Source of the DNA: Conexibacter woesei DSM 14684
GTDB lineage: Bacteria; Actinomycetota; Thermoleophilia; Solirubrobacterales; Solirubrobacteraceae
Reading direction: 5' to 3'
Assembly: GCF_000025265.1 (NCBI RefSeq)
Contig: NC_013739.1
Span: 4,636,001-4,700,000, forward strand
DNA: 64,000 bases
Part shown: positions 1 to 10,414 of the stretch, one piece after another
Numbering within the stretch: the first letter of the stretch is position 1
Layout of the letters: each line of letters opens with the position of its first letter
The notes under the pieces: model-generated
What the model was told of the DNA's origin: nothing
What the model saw: the letters and a program-made list of their open reading frames with translations, nothing else
The model's database searches: none
Program-made: the position numbers and the translations under genes

Positions 1-1304
1 CCCTCCAGCTTGCCTGGTCCGCGATAGGCAGCGTACTGCCCCGTCTCCCGCACGAACAGGTCCTGTACGACCAGCACGCCCTCGTGGTGGAGCAGCTCGA
101 GCGTCTGCACGAAGCTCTCCACCGCGACGGTGGACGCGTGGACCCGCGTCCACTGCGGCAGCTCCTCCAGCAGCTCGTCGAGCTGGACGTCGGCGCTCGG
201 CGCCACGCGCATCGCGGCCGGTATGGGGATCTCCTCGTAGACCTCCTCGAGATGAACGGCGTCCCAGATGTCCGACCAGAAGCGCACGCCGCGTTCGAGG
301 TCGCCGAACGCCTCCGGGCCGTCGCGCAGCACCTCCTGCACCTTGCGCACCAGGTCGCCCTCGGCGACCCCGTAGCGCGCGGCCAGCTCCGCCGTCTCGG
401 TCGGTGTGATGCTCGCCCGCACGAGCGGCTCGTAGGCGGCATCGCCGACGCGCATCAGCTCGTCCGTCGGGAGGTTGTCGTACAGGTTGCAGGTGTGGGC
501 GAACAGCACCTTCCCGCGCAGGTGCGCGAGGCCGTAGACGGGGTTGCGGAAGTCCAGCTCCAGGCACTCCACGCGGGCCGCGTGATCGGCCACGCGCCGC
601 CGCGCCAGCTCCAGCACGTGCGGGGAGTAGTCCGCCATCAGGTAGCGCAGCCGGCTCAGGTAGTCGCGCCCCTGCTCCGCGCACGCGTCCGCGAACGTGT
701 CGAGCCACACCTTCGCCTGCTGACCGTCGCCGACGCCGAACTCGACGACGTGGATCTCGTCCGGCAGCTCGGACCACTCGTCGAGCCGGTTGAGCGTGCG
801 CATGAACTGCGCGATCTGGTCGTGCCAGAACGCCGGGTTCGTGCCGTCGGAGACGCCGCCCGGCAGCGCAGAGGCGTAGTCGCCTTGGAACGTCGCATCC
901 CACGCCGCCAGGTGCCGCCAGTAGCTGCGGTTGAACGACCACATGACGCTGCGGCTCGGGCGCACCCACTCCTCCAGGTGGATGCACTCGTGCGGGTCGG
1001 GGACGAGACCGAGCGCCTTCGAGAGGCGGTCGACGATCTCCTGGACGAGGTCGGCATACGGCATCTCGCGCGCTCGTCGCACGTCGATCGCGACCTCTGC
1101 GAGCGGCGCGTCGCGCGCCCCTCGTCTGAACGGGCGCACCATCACGGGTGCGCGAAAGTTCCTGCGGTACTGCACCCAGTCGAGCACCGCCGCAAGGCGC
1201 GCGTGGTCGACCTCGACCGCCTCGGCGGCCTCGGCGACAGCGGGCAGGATCGCCGACAGGTCCTCCGGCCGCGCACGGCCGATGCAATTGAGCTGAATCA
1301 CCAC
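1..1304 (-). CDS. SAM-dependent methyltransferase-like protein (partial, runs off left edge)
   Basis: An open frame of 434 codons begins at GTG 1304 and continues past base 1. A GGAGGG ribosome-binding site lies about 9 bases upstream, and a second in-frame GTG follows at 1301. The middle of the protein carries a class I methyltransferase motif I (VVEFGVGDGQQAK), followed about 35 residues later by MADYSPHVLELARRRV, where motif II is expected. The N-terminal 130 residues are not a domain I recognise. It follows ahcY on the same strand, so it is probably co-transcribed with the enzymes that make SAM and remove SAH. The substrate is unknown. The fold is a reasonably safe call; the family is not. 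Confidence 0.72.
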   Translation of the reverse strand, partial: MVIQLNCIGRARPEDLSAILPAVAEAAEAVEVDHARLAAVLDWVQYRRNFRAPVMVRPFRRGARDAPLAEVAIDVRRAREMPYADLVQEIVDRLSKALGLVPDPHECIHLEEWVRPSRSVMWSFNRSYWRHLAAWDATFQGDYASALPGGVSDGTNPAFWHDQIAQFMRTLNRLDEWSELPDEIHVVEFGVGDGQQAKVWLDTFADACAEQGRDYLSRLRYLMADYSPHVLELARRRVADHAARVECLELDFRNPVYGLAHLRGKVLFAHTCNLYDNLPTDELMRVGDAAYEPLVRASITPTETAELAARYGVAEGDLVRKVQEVLRDGPEAFGDLERGVRFWSDIWDAVHLEEVYEEIPIPAAMRVAPSADVQLDELLEELPQWTRVHASTVAVESFVQTLELLHHEGVLVVQDLFVRETGQYAAYRGPGKLE

Positions 1305-1380
1305 TCCGTCACTCCCTCCGACGGTCGTTCGGAACGTCGATGATGCGCTGCGGAGCGCGACTTCTCGACGGCCTTTCGGG

Positions 1381-1415
1381 AGGTCTTCACCTGTCCAACG
1401 GACAGGTGAAGACCT
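1381..1415 (-). terminator. Perfect 16-bp hairpin after ahcY
   Basis: A 16-bp perfect inverted repeat (arms 1381-1396 and 1400-1415, 3-base loop) lies 7 bases beyond the ahcY stop and about 77 bases before the next same-strand start codon. No T-run follows, so it may be a GC-type terminator, an attenuating hairpin or an mRNA 3' stabiliser between ahcY and the methyltransferase gene. Confidence 0.6.
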
Positions 1416-1422
1416 GGACCGC

Positions 1423-2876
<1,454 letters not shown>

Positions 2877-2880
<4 letters not shown>

Positions 2881-4109
2881 GCCGACACCGCCTGCTGGAG
2901 GCCGGCCGCTTCGCGCAGCGCATCCGCCTTGTCGGTCCGCTCCCAGCTGAAGTCGGCCTCGTCCCGGCCGAAATGCCCGTACGCGGCGGTCCGGGCGTAG
3001 ATCGGGCGGTGCAGCTCGAGCGCGTCGCGGAACGCGCCTGGCCGCAGGTCGAAATGCTCGTCGACGAGCTTCGCGATCGTGTCCGGCTCGACCTTCTCGG
3101 TCCCGAACGTCTCGACCATCACCGACACCGGGCGCGCGACGCCGATCGCATAGGCGACCTGCACCTCGGCCCGCTCGGCGAGGCCGGCTGCCACGACGTT
3201 CTTGGCGACGTAGCGCGCGGCGTACGCGGCCGAGCGGTCGACCTTCGACGGATCCTTGCCCGAGAACGCGCCGCCCCCGTGACGAGCCATGCCGCCGTAG
3301 GTGTCGACGATGATCTTGCGGCCCGTCAGGCCGCAGTCGCCGACGGGGCCGCCGATCACGAACTGGCCGGTCGGGTTCACGTAGTAGTTCTCGACCGTGT
3401 TGAGCTTCGCCTCGTCGTAGAGGCTCGCGTCGATCGTCGGGACGACGACGTGCTGCCACAGGTCCTCGCGGATGCGCCGCCGCTCGGCGTCCGGGTCGTG
3501 CTGCGTGGAGATGAGCACCTTCGTCACCTCGACCGGCTTGCCGTTCACGTACCGCACCGTCACCTGCGTCTTGCCATCGGGCCGCAGGTACGGCAGCGTC
3601 CCGCGCTTACGAACCTCCGCCAGACGTGCCGCGAGCGCATGCGCGAGCGCGATCGGCAGCGGCATCAGCTCCGGCGTCTCGTCCGTGGCGTACCCGAACA
3701 TCATTCCCTGGTCGCCGGCTCCGGCGACGCCGAGCCCGTCGTCGTCCGCCGCGCCGAGGCTGCGGATCTCGTCGGCCTCGTCGACGCCCTGCGCGATGTC
3801 GGGCGACTGCTTGTCGAGCGCGACCATGACCGCGACCGCGTCGGCCGAGAAGCCGAGTACCCCGTCGACGTAGCCGATCTCGCGGATGCGCTCGCGCACG
3901 ATCGTCGGGACGTCGATCGTCGCACTCGTCGTGATCTCGCCCGACACGACCACGAGCCCGGTGTTGACCAGCGTCTCGCACGCAACGCGCGCACTCGGAT
4001 CCTGCGCGAGGATCGCGTCGAGGATCGAGTCCGAGATCTGGTCCGCCACCTTGTCGGGGTGGCCCTCCGTCACCGACTCGGACGTGAACAGGAACTCTCT
4101 CTGGCTCAT
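2877..4109 (-). CDS. metK: S-adenosylmethionine synthetase
   Basis: A 410-residue cytosolic enzyme that forms SAM from methionine and ATP. The N-terminus [20 protein letters not shown], the ATP-binding [12 protein letters not shown] and the P-loop-like [16 protein letters not shown] are all intact. The ATG at 4109 was chosen over the longer frame because it matches the family N-terminus and has AAAGGA about 8 bases upstream. It is the first gene of the SAM-cycle operon. The 217-base region upstream carries a repeated octamer but no SAM riboswitch that I could recognise. Confidence 0.98.
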
Positions 4110-4194
4110 CAACTGGTCCTTTCGGTGCTTTGTCCGTTGGAGCGTGTCGGCGGCATGCGCCCCCGGCGACCCCCACGCGTCGTGAATCACCTGG

Positions 4195-4266
4195 CCGATC
4201 GAGTGGTCGCCGGCAGCGGCCTCACCGATCGAGGCGTGCGCTCGTTCGCGGGGATCTCCCGATCGA
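4195..4266 (-). promoter_or_regulatory. Three-copy octamer in the metK upstream region
   Basis: CCGATCGA (TCGATCGG on the metK strand) occurs at 4195-4202, 4225-4232 and 4259-4266, spaced 30 and 34 bases, each near a small potential hairpin. This is either a repeated protein-binding site or part of a structured leader. The function is unknown, and the core CGATCG is a common word in DNA of this composition. Confidence 0.35.
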
Positions 4267-4327
4267 CCAGGCAAGCCCTGCCGGGCGGGCGATCCGCCGG
4301 GGGCCGGCACGTGGGACGGTGGCTTGC

Positions 4328-4891
4328 ATGCACGACCGTGCCGAGCTCCTCAGCGACGACGGCCGCGCCGCGTGCGCCAGCCTCGTCGAGCGTCCGGAGC
4401 TGTCGGCCTTCGCGCTCGACGGTTCGATCCACGACCTCGACGAGGTGCTCGTGGAGCTCGCCGGCACGTCGCTCGTGCCCGGCGGGATCGCTCGCGGCGA
4501 CGGCGTCTGGTGGGGTCGCACGCCCGACGGCCGGGTGCTCGCGCTCGTCGAGCCGGAGGCTGTCGCCTCCCTTCGCCGCCGCCTTGCGGTCGAGTGCCGA
4601 CGCACGCCCGCGCTGACGGTCGAGGACCCTCTCGACGTGGTCGTCTTCGGCCTGGCGGGCCCCGGCACGAACGAGGTCCTCGTCGAGTTCGGCGTCCTCG
4701 GACCGGCGGCTGACGCCCGCGGCGTCGCTCCCTGCACTCGCCGCACGATCGCGGGCGCCACCGTCGCATGGCTGCTCCCTCGCCGCGGCGACGCGTTCGC
4801 CTGCGTCTCGCAGGCGCATGCCGGCGTCGTGCGGGAGGAGCTCGCCGCGCGCGGACGGATGCGCAGCCTCGTGGCCGCCGCGGCCGGGTGA
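4328..4891 (+). CDS. Uncharacterised 187-residue protein
   Basis: A good-quality frame divergent from metK. The ATG at 4328 begins the first plausible protein-like stretch ([25 protein letters not shown]); the frame is open further upstream, where it reads through the metK leader. No signal peptide or membrane segment is visible. The pattern [18 protein letters not shown] followed by [25 protein letters not shown] faintly recalls the GcvT / sarcosine-oxidase-gamma fold, where a similar LxGPxxxEVL block occurs. That would suit a neighbour of one-carbon metabolism but is only an impression. I do not recognise the family. Confidence 0.55.
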   Translation: MHDRAELLSDDGRAACASLVERPELSAFALDGSIHDLDEVLVELAGTSLVPGGIARGDGVWWGRTPDGRVLALVEPEAVASLRRRLAVECRRTPALTVEDPLDVVVFGLAGPGTNEVLVEFGVLGPAADARGVAPCTRRTIAGATVAWLLPRRGDAFACVSQAHAGVVREELAARGRMRSLVAAAAG

Positions 4892-4920
4892 GCCGCCGCG
4901 TCGTCGCTCGTCGCATCCTC

Positions 4921-4926
4921 TACGGT
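4921..4926 (+). promoter_or_regulatory. -10 element of a probable leaderless LuxR transcript
   Basis: TACGGT lies exactly 7 bases upstream of ATG 4934, the spacing expected if transcription begins at the start codon. No convincing -35 is visible. Confidence 0.35.
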
Positions 4927-4933
4927 GTCCTCG

Positions 4934-5842
4934 ATGTCGACCGCGGGGCATGGCGAGCTGGCTGAGACGCGGCATGCGCTCGCGACGTTGCGCCAGCTCG
5001 AGCGTGAGTTCGTCGAGCTGGATCAGCGGCGACAGATCGGAGCGCTGGAGCGAGTCGGCGAGGCCGTGAGGCGCATCGGCGCCGGGGCTCCCACGTCGAT
5101 CATGGACGGCGCCGCCGCTGAGCTGGGCAGGGCCTCCGAGCTCGACCGGGTGCTCGTCAGCCATGTGCGAGACGGCGAGCTGCACGCGCACGCGCTGTGG
5201 GAGCGCGACGCCGACGACGACGCTGCCCAGACGCTCGCGCGGTTGCGCGCCGCGTCGATCCCGCTGCGGTATCCCCTCGTCGAGGCCGACGTCGCGACCC
5301 GTCCCCGTGCCGTGCTCGTCGATGTCGCCGGCGACGGTCCCCGGCCCGCGCCGGCGATCACTGAGCGGTTCGGCTGGTCGGAGTGCGTCGTCGCCGCGAT
5401 CGTCGTACAGCGCACGACGATCGGCCTGCTGCACGCCGGCACGGGCGCGAGCGGGCGGATGCTGCGCGAGGCGGATCGCGAGCTGGTCGAGCTGTACGTC
5501 GACGGCCTCGCCGGCGCGTTCGAGCGCGCCGTGCTGCGCGACACGCTGCAACGCCATCGCGATGAGTTGGACGCGGCGGTGCGGTGGATGAGCGCGCACG
5601 TCGGCGACAGGCGCGACGTGCCGCTCATGGCGTCAGCGGCTGCGGCCGCGACGGGAGAGCTGACGGCGCGCGAGCTGCAGGTGCTCGAGCTGCTCGCGAC
5701 CGGGCGCACGAACGCCGAGATCGCAACGGCGCTGATGATCAGCGAAGGGACGGTCAAGCACCACGTCAAGAACCTGCTGCGCAAGCTCAACGCGAGCAAT
5801 CGCGCCGATGCCGTCGCCCGCTTCTACGGGCAAGACGCGTGA
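4934..5842 (+). CDS. GAF-like / LuxR-type transcriptional regulator
   Basis: A 302-residue one-component regulator. Residues about 1-45 look helical, the middle (about 50-205) resembles a degenerate GAF-type sensor (ERFGWSECVVAAIVVQRTTIGLLHAG), and the last 65 residues form a LuxR helix-turn-helix: LTARELQVLELLATGRTNAEIATALMIS followed by EGTVKHHVKNLLRKL. There is no receiver domain and so no phospho-acceptor. ATG 4934 is preferred to GTG 4925 because a TANNNT hexamer sits 7 bases before it. Its stop overlaps the start of a paralogous gene as GTGA, so the pair is co-transcribed. The ligand and targets are unknown. Confidence 0.85.
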   Translation: MSTAGHGELAETRHALATLRQLEREFVELDQRRQIGALERVGEAVRRIGAGAPTSIMDGAAAELGRASELDRVLVSHVRDGELHAHALWERDADDDAAQTLARLRAASIPLRYPLVEADVATRPRAVLVDVAGDGPRPAPAITERFGWSECVVAAIVVQRTTIGLLHAGTGASGRMLREADRELVELYVDGLAGAFERAVLRDTLQRHRDELDAAVRWMSAHVGDRRDVPLMASAAAAATGELTARELQVLELLATGRTNAEIATALMISEGTVKHHVKNLLRKLNASNRADAVARFYGQDA

Positions 5843-6984
5843 GTCCCTCGCCGCGACCGTCGCCGCGCCTCGGAGATCGCGACCTCCGACGACGGCTCGC
5901 CGTCGCGCTCGCGTCAGCGCACGACGGACCCGACTCGCCGCCGGCCCCGAGCGTCGAAGCGCTGCACGCGGCGATCGAGCGGCTGCGCGCACAGCTCGCT
6001 GCGGCGGATCCAGCGAGCGAACAGGACCACGCCGCCGCGTTGGCGCACGCCGACGAGCTGGCGCGCATCGCGGCGCTCGCCGACGCACGGCGCGCATCGC
6101 TGCAGCGGATCCGCACGACGATCGCGCGACTGCGCATCATGACGCTGCCCGCGGCGATGCTGACCGCCGCTCCGCGCGAGCTGGGCGCCGCCGCGGAATT
6201 CGCGCGCGTCGTGCTCTCAACCGTTCAGGACGGCGAGCTGCGCGCCGAAGCCGTGTGGGTTCGCGACGGGGACGCGGTCGCACAGGAGCTGCTGAGCGCG
6301 CTGCGAGCGAATCCGCCCAGACTCGGGCGGTCGGTCGTCGAGACGGAGGTCGTGCGGCGGCGTCGCGCCACTGTCGTGACCGATGCCGCGACAGATGGCA
6401 GTGTGCACGGGCCGACATCCGAGACGATGCGCTGGCGGGCCTATTCGGCAGCACCGGTCGTCGTGCGCGACCAGACGATCGCCGTGCTGCAGGCCGACCG
6501 CGGACCCCGTCAAGAGCTGGCCGAGCACGACGGCGAGCTGCTGTGGGAGTTCGCGACCGGCCTCGCGCAAGCCTGGGAGATCGCAAGTCTGCGCCGGACC
6601 CTGCACCACGAGCGCGAGCAGATGCGCCGCTTTCTCGCGTGGGTCGACGCACGCTCCGGCGCCCTCTCGGACGCCGCGATCGAGTTCGTCCCCCGCGCCC
6701 TGGGGGAGCAGGGATCCAGCCTGCGACAGCCGCGCCTGCCGCCGATGCCGTCGGCGGCAGAGGACCCTTTCGGCGGCCTGCTCACCCGGCGCGAGCTGGA
6801 GGTGCTGCGGCTCGTGGCGGAGGGCCGCACGAACGACGAGATCGCCACGGCGCTCGTGATCTCCGTCGGCACGGTCAAGTTCCACGTCAGCTCGATCCTG
6901 CGGAAGCTGCGGGTCGGCAACCGCGCGCAGGCGGTCGCGCGCTACCTGCGCGTCGTGCGCGCCCGCCGCGCGAGACCCGCCTGA
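5839..6984 (+). CDS. GAF-like / LuxR-type transcriptional regulator (tandem paralogue)
   Basis: A 381-residue protein starting at GTG 5839, overlapping the previous stop by four bases. It repeats the neighbour's architecture: a helical N-terminal segment (about 40-90), a GAF-like region (RWRAYSAAPVVVRDQTIAVLQAD) and a C-terminal LuxR helix-turn-helix (LTRRELEVLRLVAEGRTNDEIATALVIS, then GTVKFHVSSILRKL). The two DNA-binding domains are clearly related and the sensor halves only weakly so, which suggests duplication followed by divergence of the sensing part. It ends 4 bases from the convergent molybdoenzyme gene with no terminator visible. Confidence 0.85.
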   Translation: MSPSPRPSPRLGDRDLRRRLAVALASAHDGPDSPPAPSVEALHAAIERLRAQLAAADPASEQDHAAALAHADELARIAALADARRASLQRIRTTIARLRIMTLPAAMLTAAPRELGAAAEFARVVLSTVQDGELRAEAVWVRDGDAVAQELLSALRANPPRLGRSVVETEVVRRRRATVVTDAATDGSVHGPTSETMRWRAYSAAPVVVRDQTIAVLQADRGPRQELAEHDGELLWEFATGLAQAWEIASLRRTLHHEREQMRRFLAWVDARSGALSDAAIEFVPRALGEQGSSLRQPRLPPMPSAAEDPFGGLLTRRELEVLRLVAEGRTNDEIATALVISVGTVKFHVSSILRKLRVGNRAQAVARYLRVVRARRARPA

Positions 6985-6988
6985 CGAA

Positions 6989-9900
6989 TCAGGCGTCGAG
7001 CACGACGTCGGACAGGGGCACAGCCTGGCACGTCAGGCAGCTGCCGTCCTCGACCTCCTGTAGCCCTCCGAGCGCATGCTGCACCTCGCCGGCGAGGACG
7101 GCGACCACGCAGCTCTCGCACTGGCCGACATGGCAGCCGCTCGGAAGCGCGACGCCTTCCCGCTCCGCGAGCGTCAGCAGGGACGGGCTCGACCCGTCCC
7201 ACACAAGCGTCCGCCGCGAGCGTGCGAAGCGCACGGCGTGACGCACCTCGCCCGCCTGCGCCCGCGGAGGGGACGGCGTCGCGAACAGCTCGTGGAAGAT
7301 GCGATGGGCGGGCACGCCGCGCGCGGTGAGCCCCGCCCGCAGCGCCTGGATCAGGGCGAGCGGACCGCAGAGGTAGAACCGCGCGTCGCGGTCGATCAGA
7401 TCCTGCGCGACGAGATCGGCGCTGAGGCGCCCGGCCACGTCGTATGCGTCGCCCGCCCGCGGGCGCGAGTAGTGGTCGACGATCGTCACCCGCGGCAGCT
7501 GCGCGGCAAGTTCGGCGAGCCGCTCGCGGAAGACGTGCTGGGCGGCATCCCGCGAGCCGTAGTGGAGCACCGCCTCCTGGTCGCGCCCGCCGGCGGCCAG
7601 CGTCTCCAGATAGCTCATGAAGGGCGTGATGCCGATGCCGGCCGCGAGCATCACCACGGGCTGCGGGAGCTGCGTAGGGAGCGAGAACACACCCGCTGGC
7701 GCCTGCACGTGCACGGTCGCGCCGACGCGCAGCGAGCCGGTGACGTACGTCGACATGACGCCGTCTGCGGAGCCCTCGGCGGGCCCCGCCAAGACGCGCT
7801 TGACGGTGACGCGGTAGCTGCGGCGAGCGGGACTGCGGGCGGCGTCCGAGAGCGAGTACGAGCGCGCGACGCCGGCAAGCGCGGGCACGCCATCCACGCG
7901 CAGCGTCACGTGCTGGCCGGGGCGGTAGTCCGGCAGCGGGCCGCCGTCGCGCGGCGTCAGCTCGACCGACACGGCGTCGGAGGTCTCGGGGACGATCGCG
8001 CTGACCGCGAACGGCCGTTCGCCGCCCCACGGCACGCGCCCGTCATCCGGCATCCACGGCGCGACGTCGCAGGCGAACGAGCGCAGCGGAACGGCACCAC
8101 TGACGGGATCCCGGTGGCCGCCGCCGATCAGCAGGTTGAGGTTGCTGCCGCCGCGGCTGAACGGGTCGTAGCCGGGGAGGCCGAGGTCGGGAGCGGCCTC
8201 CCACCAGCCGTACTCCCCGACGACGACGCGCGGGTGCAGCGACTCGTCCAGGCGCGCGCGCATGCGGATCGAGCCGTGAGCCGTCGAGAGCGTGACCCAC
8301 GTTCCCGCCTCGATCCCCTTCTCGGCCGCGAGCGCGGGGCTGAGGTCGACGGACGGCTCCGGCGCCTTCGCGCGCAGGGACGCGACGCCGCGATGCTCGG
8401 TGTGGCAGAAGCGCCCGATCTTCGCCGACGTGAGGACCAGCGGGAAGCGCGGGTCCGCGCCCTCGCCCAGCGGCGAGGCGGTCGGCTCGACGAAGCGCGG
8501 AACGCCGTCGTAGCCATGGTCGGCCAGCAGCTCGGACCAGATCTCGACGCGGCGTGACGTGGTCGCGAAGCCTGCCACCCCCTCCCCGCGCGGCTGCGCG
8601 TGCTTGCGGTAGGTCGTCTCCAGCGGCAGACGGATGCCCGCGGGCTCCCGCCGCAGGTCGTCCATCGTGACGCCGAGCGGCTCGGTGACGTGGTTCCAGG
8701 CGGCTTCCACGTCGCCGTCGAAGAACTGCGCGCCGAGGCCGAGCCGAGGCGCGAGGTCGAAGACGATCTGCGTGTCCGAGCGCGATGCGCCGACCGGCGG
8801 GACGATCCGCTGCCGCAGCTGGACGAGCTCCTGCGCCTCGCGGCCGATCTCGAAGCCGACGCGCAGCGCCTCCCGCTCCCACGGGCTGTTGACCGGCAGG
8901 ACGAGGTCGGCCAGCTCAGCCGTCGGGTTGAGCGCGAGATCGCAGTGGACGTGGAAGTCGAGCTGGCGCAGCGCCTCGCGTCCGCGCCGCCCGTCGGCCT
9001 GCGACACGAGGATGTTGCCGCCGAACGCCATGAGCGCACGCACGCGATAGGGCTCGCCGTCGAGGATCGACGTGTAGAGGTCGCGCGAGGTGATCCACCC
9101 GCGCGCCGGCGGACCGAGCGGCCGCTCGTCGAGCCCGAGCGCCTTGCGTCGCTGTTCGTCCGGGATCTGCGACGGGTCGGTCGGCATGTTGACCGGATGC
9201 GCCGGCCACACGACGTTCCCGCCCGGGGCGTCGAACGAGCCGGTGAGCGCGTACAGCACCGCGAGCGCGCGCTCGGTCTGCGTCGCGTTCGTCTGCTGTC
9301 CGACGCCGGTCCACGAGTGGTACGCGACAGCGTCGGCGCGTCCGATCGCGTCGGCGAGCGCGCGGATCTGCTCCTCCGGAACCCACGTCGTGGCGGCCGC
9401 ACGCGCGGGCGACCATTCGCCGCAGATCTCGGCGAAGCGCTCGAGCGCGGGCCGGCAGCGAACCGGCCCGGAGCTGGTCCGGACGTCGAATGCGCCGCGC
9501 AGCGCGAAGGCGCCGGCGCCGACCGCCGCGCGGCTCGTGTCGTACGGGCGCGCCTCGCGCCCGTCGTGCACCATGAGCCAATCCTCGGGGAACGCCGGGT
9601 CGAGCTCGTGCGCGCGCAGCAGACGCCCGTCGTCGTCACGCACGAGACAGGGGGCGTTCGTCCACTCGCGCACGAAGCCGTCGTCGTATGCGCACCGCTC
9701 CAGCAGCAGGTTCGCGAGCGCCAGCGCGAGCGCGCCGTCGCTCCCGGGGCGTACGCGCAGCCAGTGGTCGGCCTGCAGCCCGCTGCCCGCGCGGCGCGGA
9801 TCGACGACCGCGATCGTGGCGCCGCGCGCCTTCGCGGCGGCGATCGCGCTCGACTGCGCCAGCCACACCTTCGCCGGGTTGTGGCCCCACAGCAGCACCA

Positions 9901-10405
9901 GGTCGGCCGCGCGATAGTCGGCCGGCGGGATCCCGCGGCCGAACGTGAAGGCGTGCGCGAAGTCCTTGTGCCAGTGGCACAGCTCGGCGGCGTAGACGGT
10001 GTTGGGGCTGCCGAACAGGCGGATGAAGCGCTCGACCCAGTCGATCCCGTCCGACATCGCGGTCCCGGCCGGCGTCGTGACCGCGAACGCGACCGCCTCC
10101 GCGCCGTGCTGCTCGCGCACCCCGCCCAGGCGATCGGCGACCTCGTCGAGCGCCGTCTCCCAGTCGACCGGCTCCCAGCCGGGATCGGAGTCCGTCTTCG
10201 GGTTCGTCCGCCGCAGCGGGCGCTCGAGCCGCGTGGATCCGTGCACGATCTCCGGCGCGGCGCGGCCCTTCGGACAGAGCGCGCCGCCCGTCGGGTGGTC
10301 GGGATCGGGCGCGACCCCGACGAGGCGGTCGCCGTCCGTGGTGTAGACCGCCCCGCAGCGCGATCGGCAGAGCGCGCAGAAGCCGCGCTTCTCGACGGTC
10401 GTCAC
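6989..10405 (-). CDS. Molybdopterin oxidoreductase fused to FAD/NAD(P)H reductase and 2Fe-2S ferredoxin
   Basis: A 1138-residue three-part fusion. The N-terminus binds a 4Fe-4S cluster (Cys10, Cys13, Cys17, Cys44) and continues as a bis-MGD molybdopterin oxidoreductase of the nitrate reductase/formate dehydrogenase superfamily to about residue 750. Cys143 (AELCHWH) is the likely molybdenum ligand. Residues about 785-1035 are a ferredoxin-reductase-like module with the FAD motif RSYSLSD and the NAD(P) motif AAGIGITPFMSYLE. The last 90 residues are a plant-type 2Fe-2S ferredoxin (Cys1091, 1096, 1099 and probably 1126). Electrons could pass from NAD(P)H through FAD and 2Fe-2S to molybdenum in one chain. 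No Tat signal is present, so it is cytosolic. The start is GTG 10405. It is the last gene of the HpaB operon, 9 bases after the hydrolase. The substrate is unknown. Confidence 0.9.
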   Translation of the reverse strand: MTTVEKRGFCALCRSRCGAVYTTDGDRLVGVAPDPDHPTGGALCPKGRAAPEIVHGSTRLERPLRRTNPKTDSDPGWEPVDWETALDEVADRLGGVREQHGAEAVAFAVTTPAGTAMSDGIDWVERFIRLFGSPNTVYAAELCHWHKDFAHAFTFGRGIPPADYRAADLVLLWGHNPAKVWLAQSSAIAAAKARGATIAVVDPRRAGSGLQADHWLRVRPGSDGALALALANLLLERCAYDDGFVREWTNAPCLVRDDDGRLLRAHELDPAFPEDWLMVHDGREARPYDTSRAAVGAGAFALRGAFDVRTSSGPVRCRPALERFAEICGEWSPARAAATTWVPEEQIRALADAIGRADAVAYHSWTGVGQQTNATQTERALAVLYALTGSFDAPGGNVVWPAHPVNMPTDPSQIPDEQRRKALGLDERPLGPPARGWITSRDLYTSILDGEPYRVRALMAFGGNILVSQADGRRGREALRQLDFHVHCDLALNPTAELADLVLPVNSPWEREALRVGFEIGREAQELVQLRQRIVPPVGASRSDTQIVFDLAPRLGLGAQFFDGDVEAAWNHVTEPLGVTMDDLRREPAGIRLPLETTYRKHAQPRGEGVAGFATTSRRVEIWSELLADHGYDGVPRFVEPTASPLGEGADPRFPLVLTSAKIGRFCHTEHRGVASLRAKAPEPSVDLSPALAAEKGIEAGTWVTLSTAHGSIRMRARLDESLHPRVVVGEYGWWEAAPDLGLPGYDPFSRGGSNLNLLIGGGHRDPVSGAVPLRSFACDVAPWMPDDGRVPWGGERPFAVSAIVPETSDAVSVELTPRDGGPLPDYRPGQHVTLRVDGVPALAGVARSYSLSDAARSPARRSYRVTVKRVLAGPAEGSADGVMSTYVTGSLRVGATVHVQAPAGVFSLPTQLPQPVVMLAAGIGITPFMSYLETLAAGGRDQEAVLHYGSRDAAQHVFRERLAELAAQLPRVTIVDHYSRPRAGDAYDVAGRLSADLVAQDLIDRDARFYLCGPLALIQALRAGLTARGVPAHRIFHELFATPSPPRAQAGEVRHAVRFARSRRTLVWDGSSPSLLTLAEREGVALPSGCHVGQCESCVVAVLAGEVQHALGGLQEVEDGSCLTCQAVPLSDVVLDA

Positions 10406-10414
10406 GCCGGCCGC

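Noticed and set aside
4110-4327. Known SAM riboswitch ahead of metK
   Set aside because: No SAM-I/IV or SAM-II core nor SAH-riboswitch consensus could be matched by eye; only the octamer repeats are reported.
6989-10405. Assimilatory nitrate reductase
   Set aside because: No nitrite reductase, nitrate transporter or GlnR-type genes nearby, and it is the last gene of an aromatic-hydroxylase-like operon; the substrate is left open.
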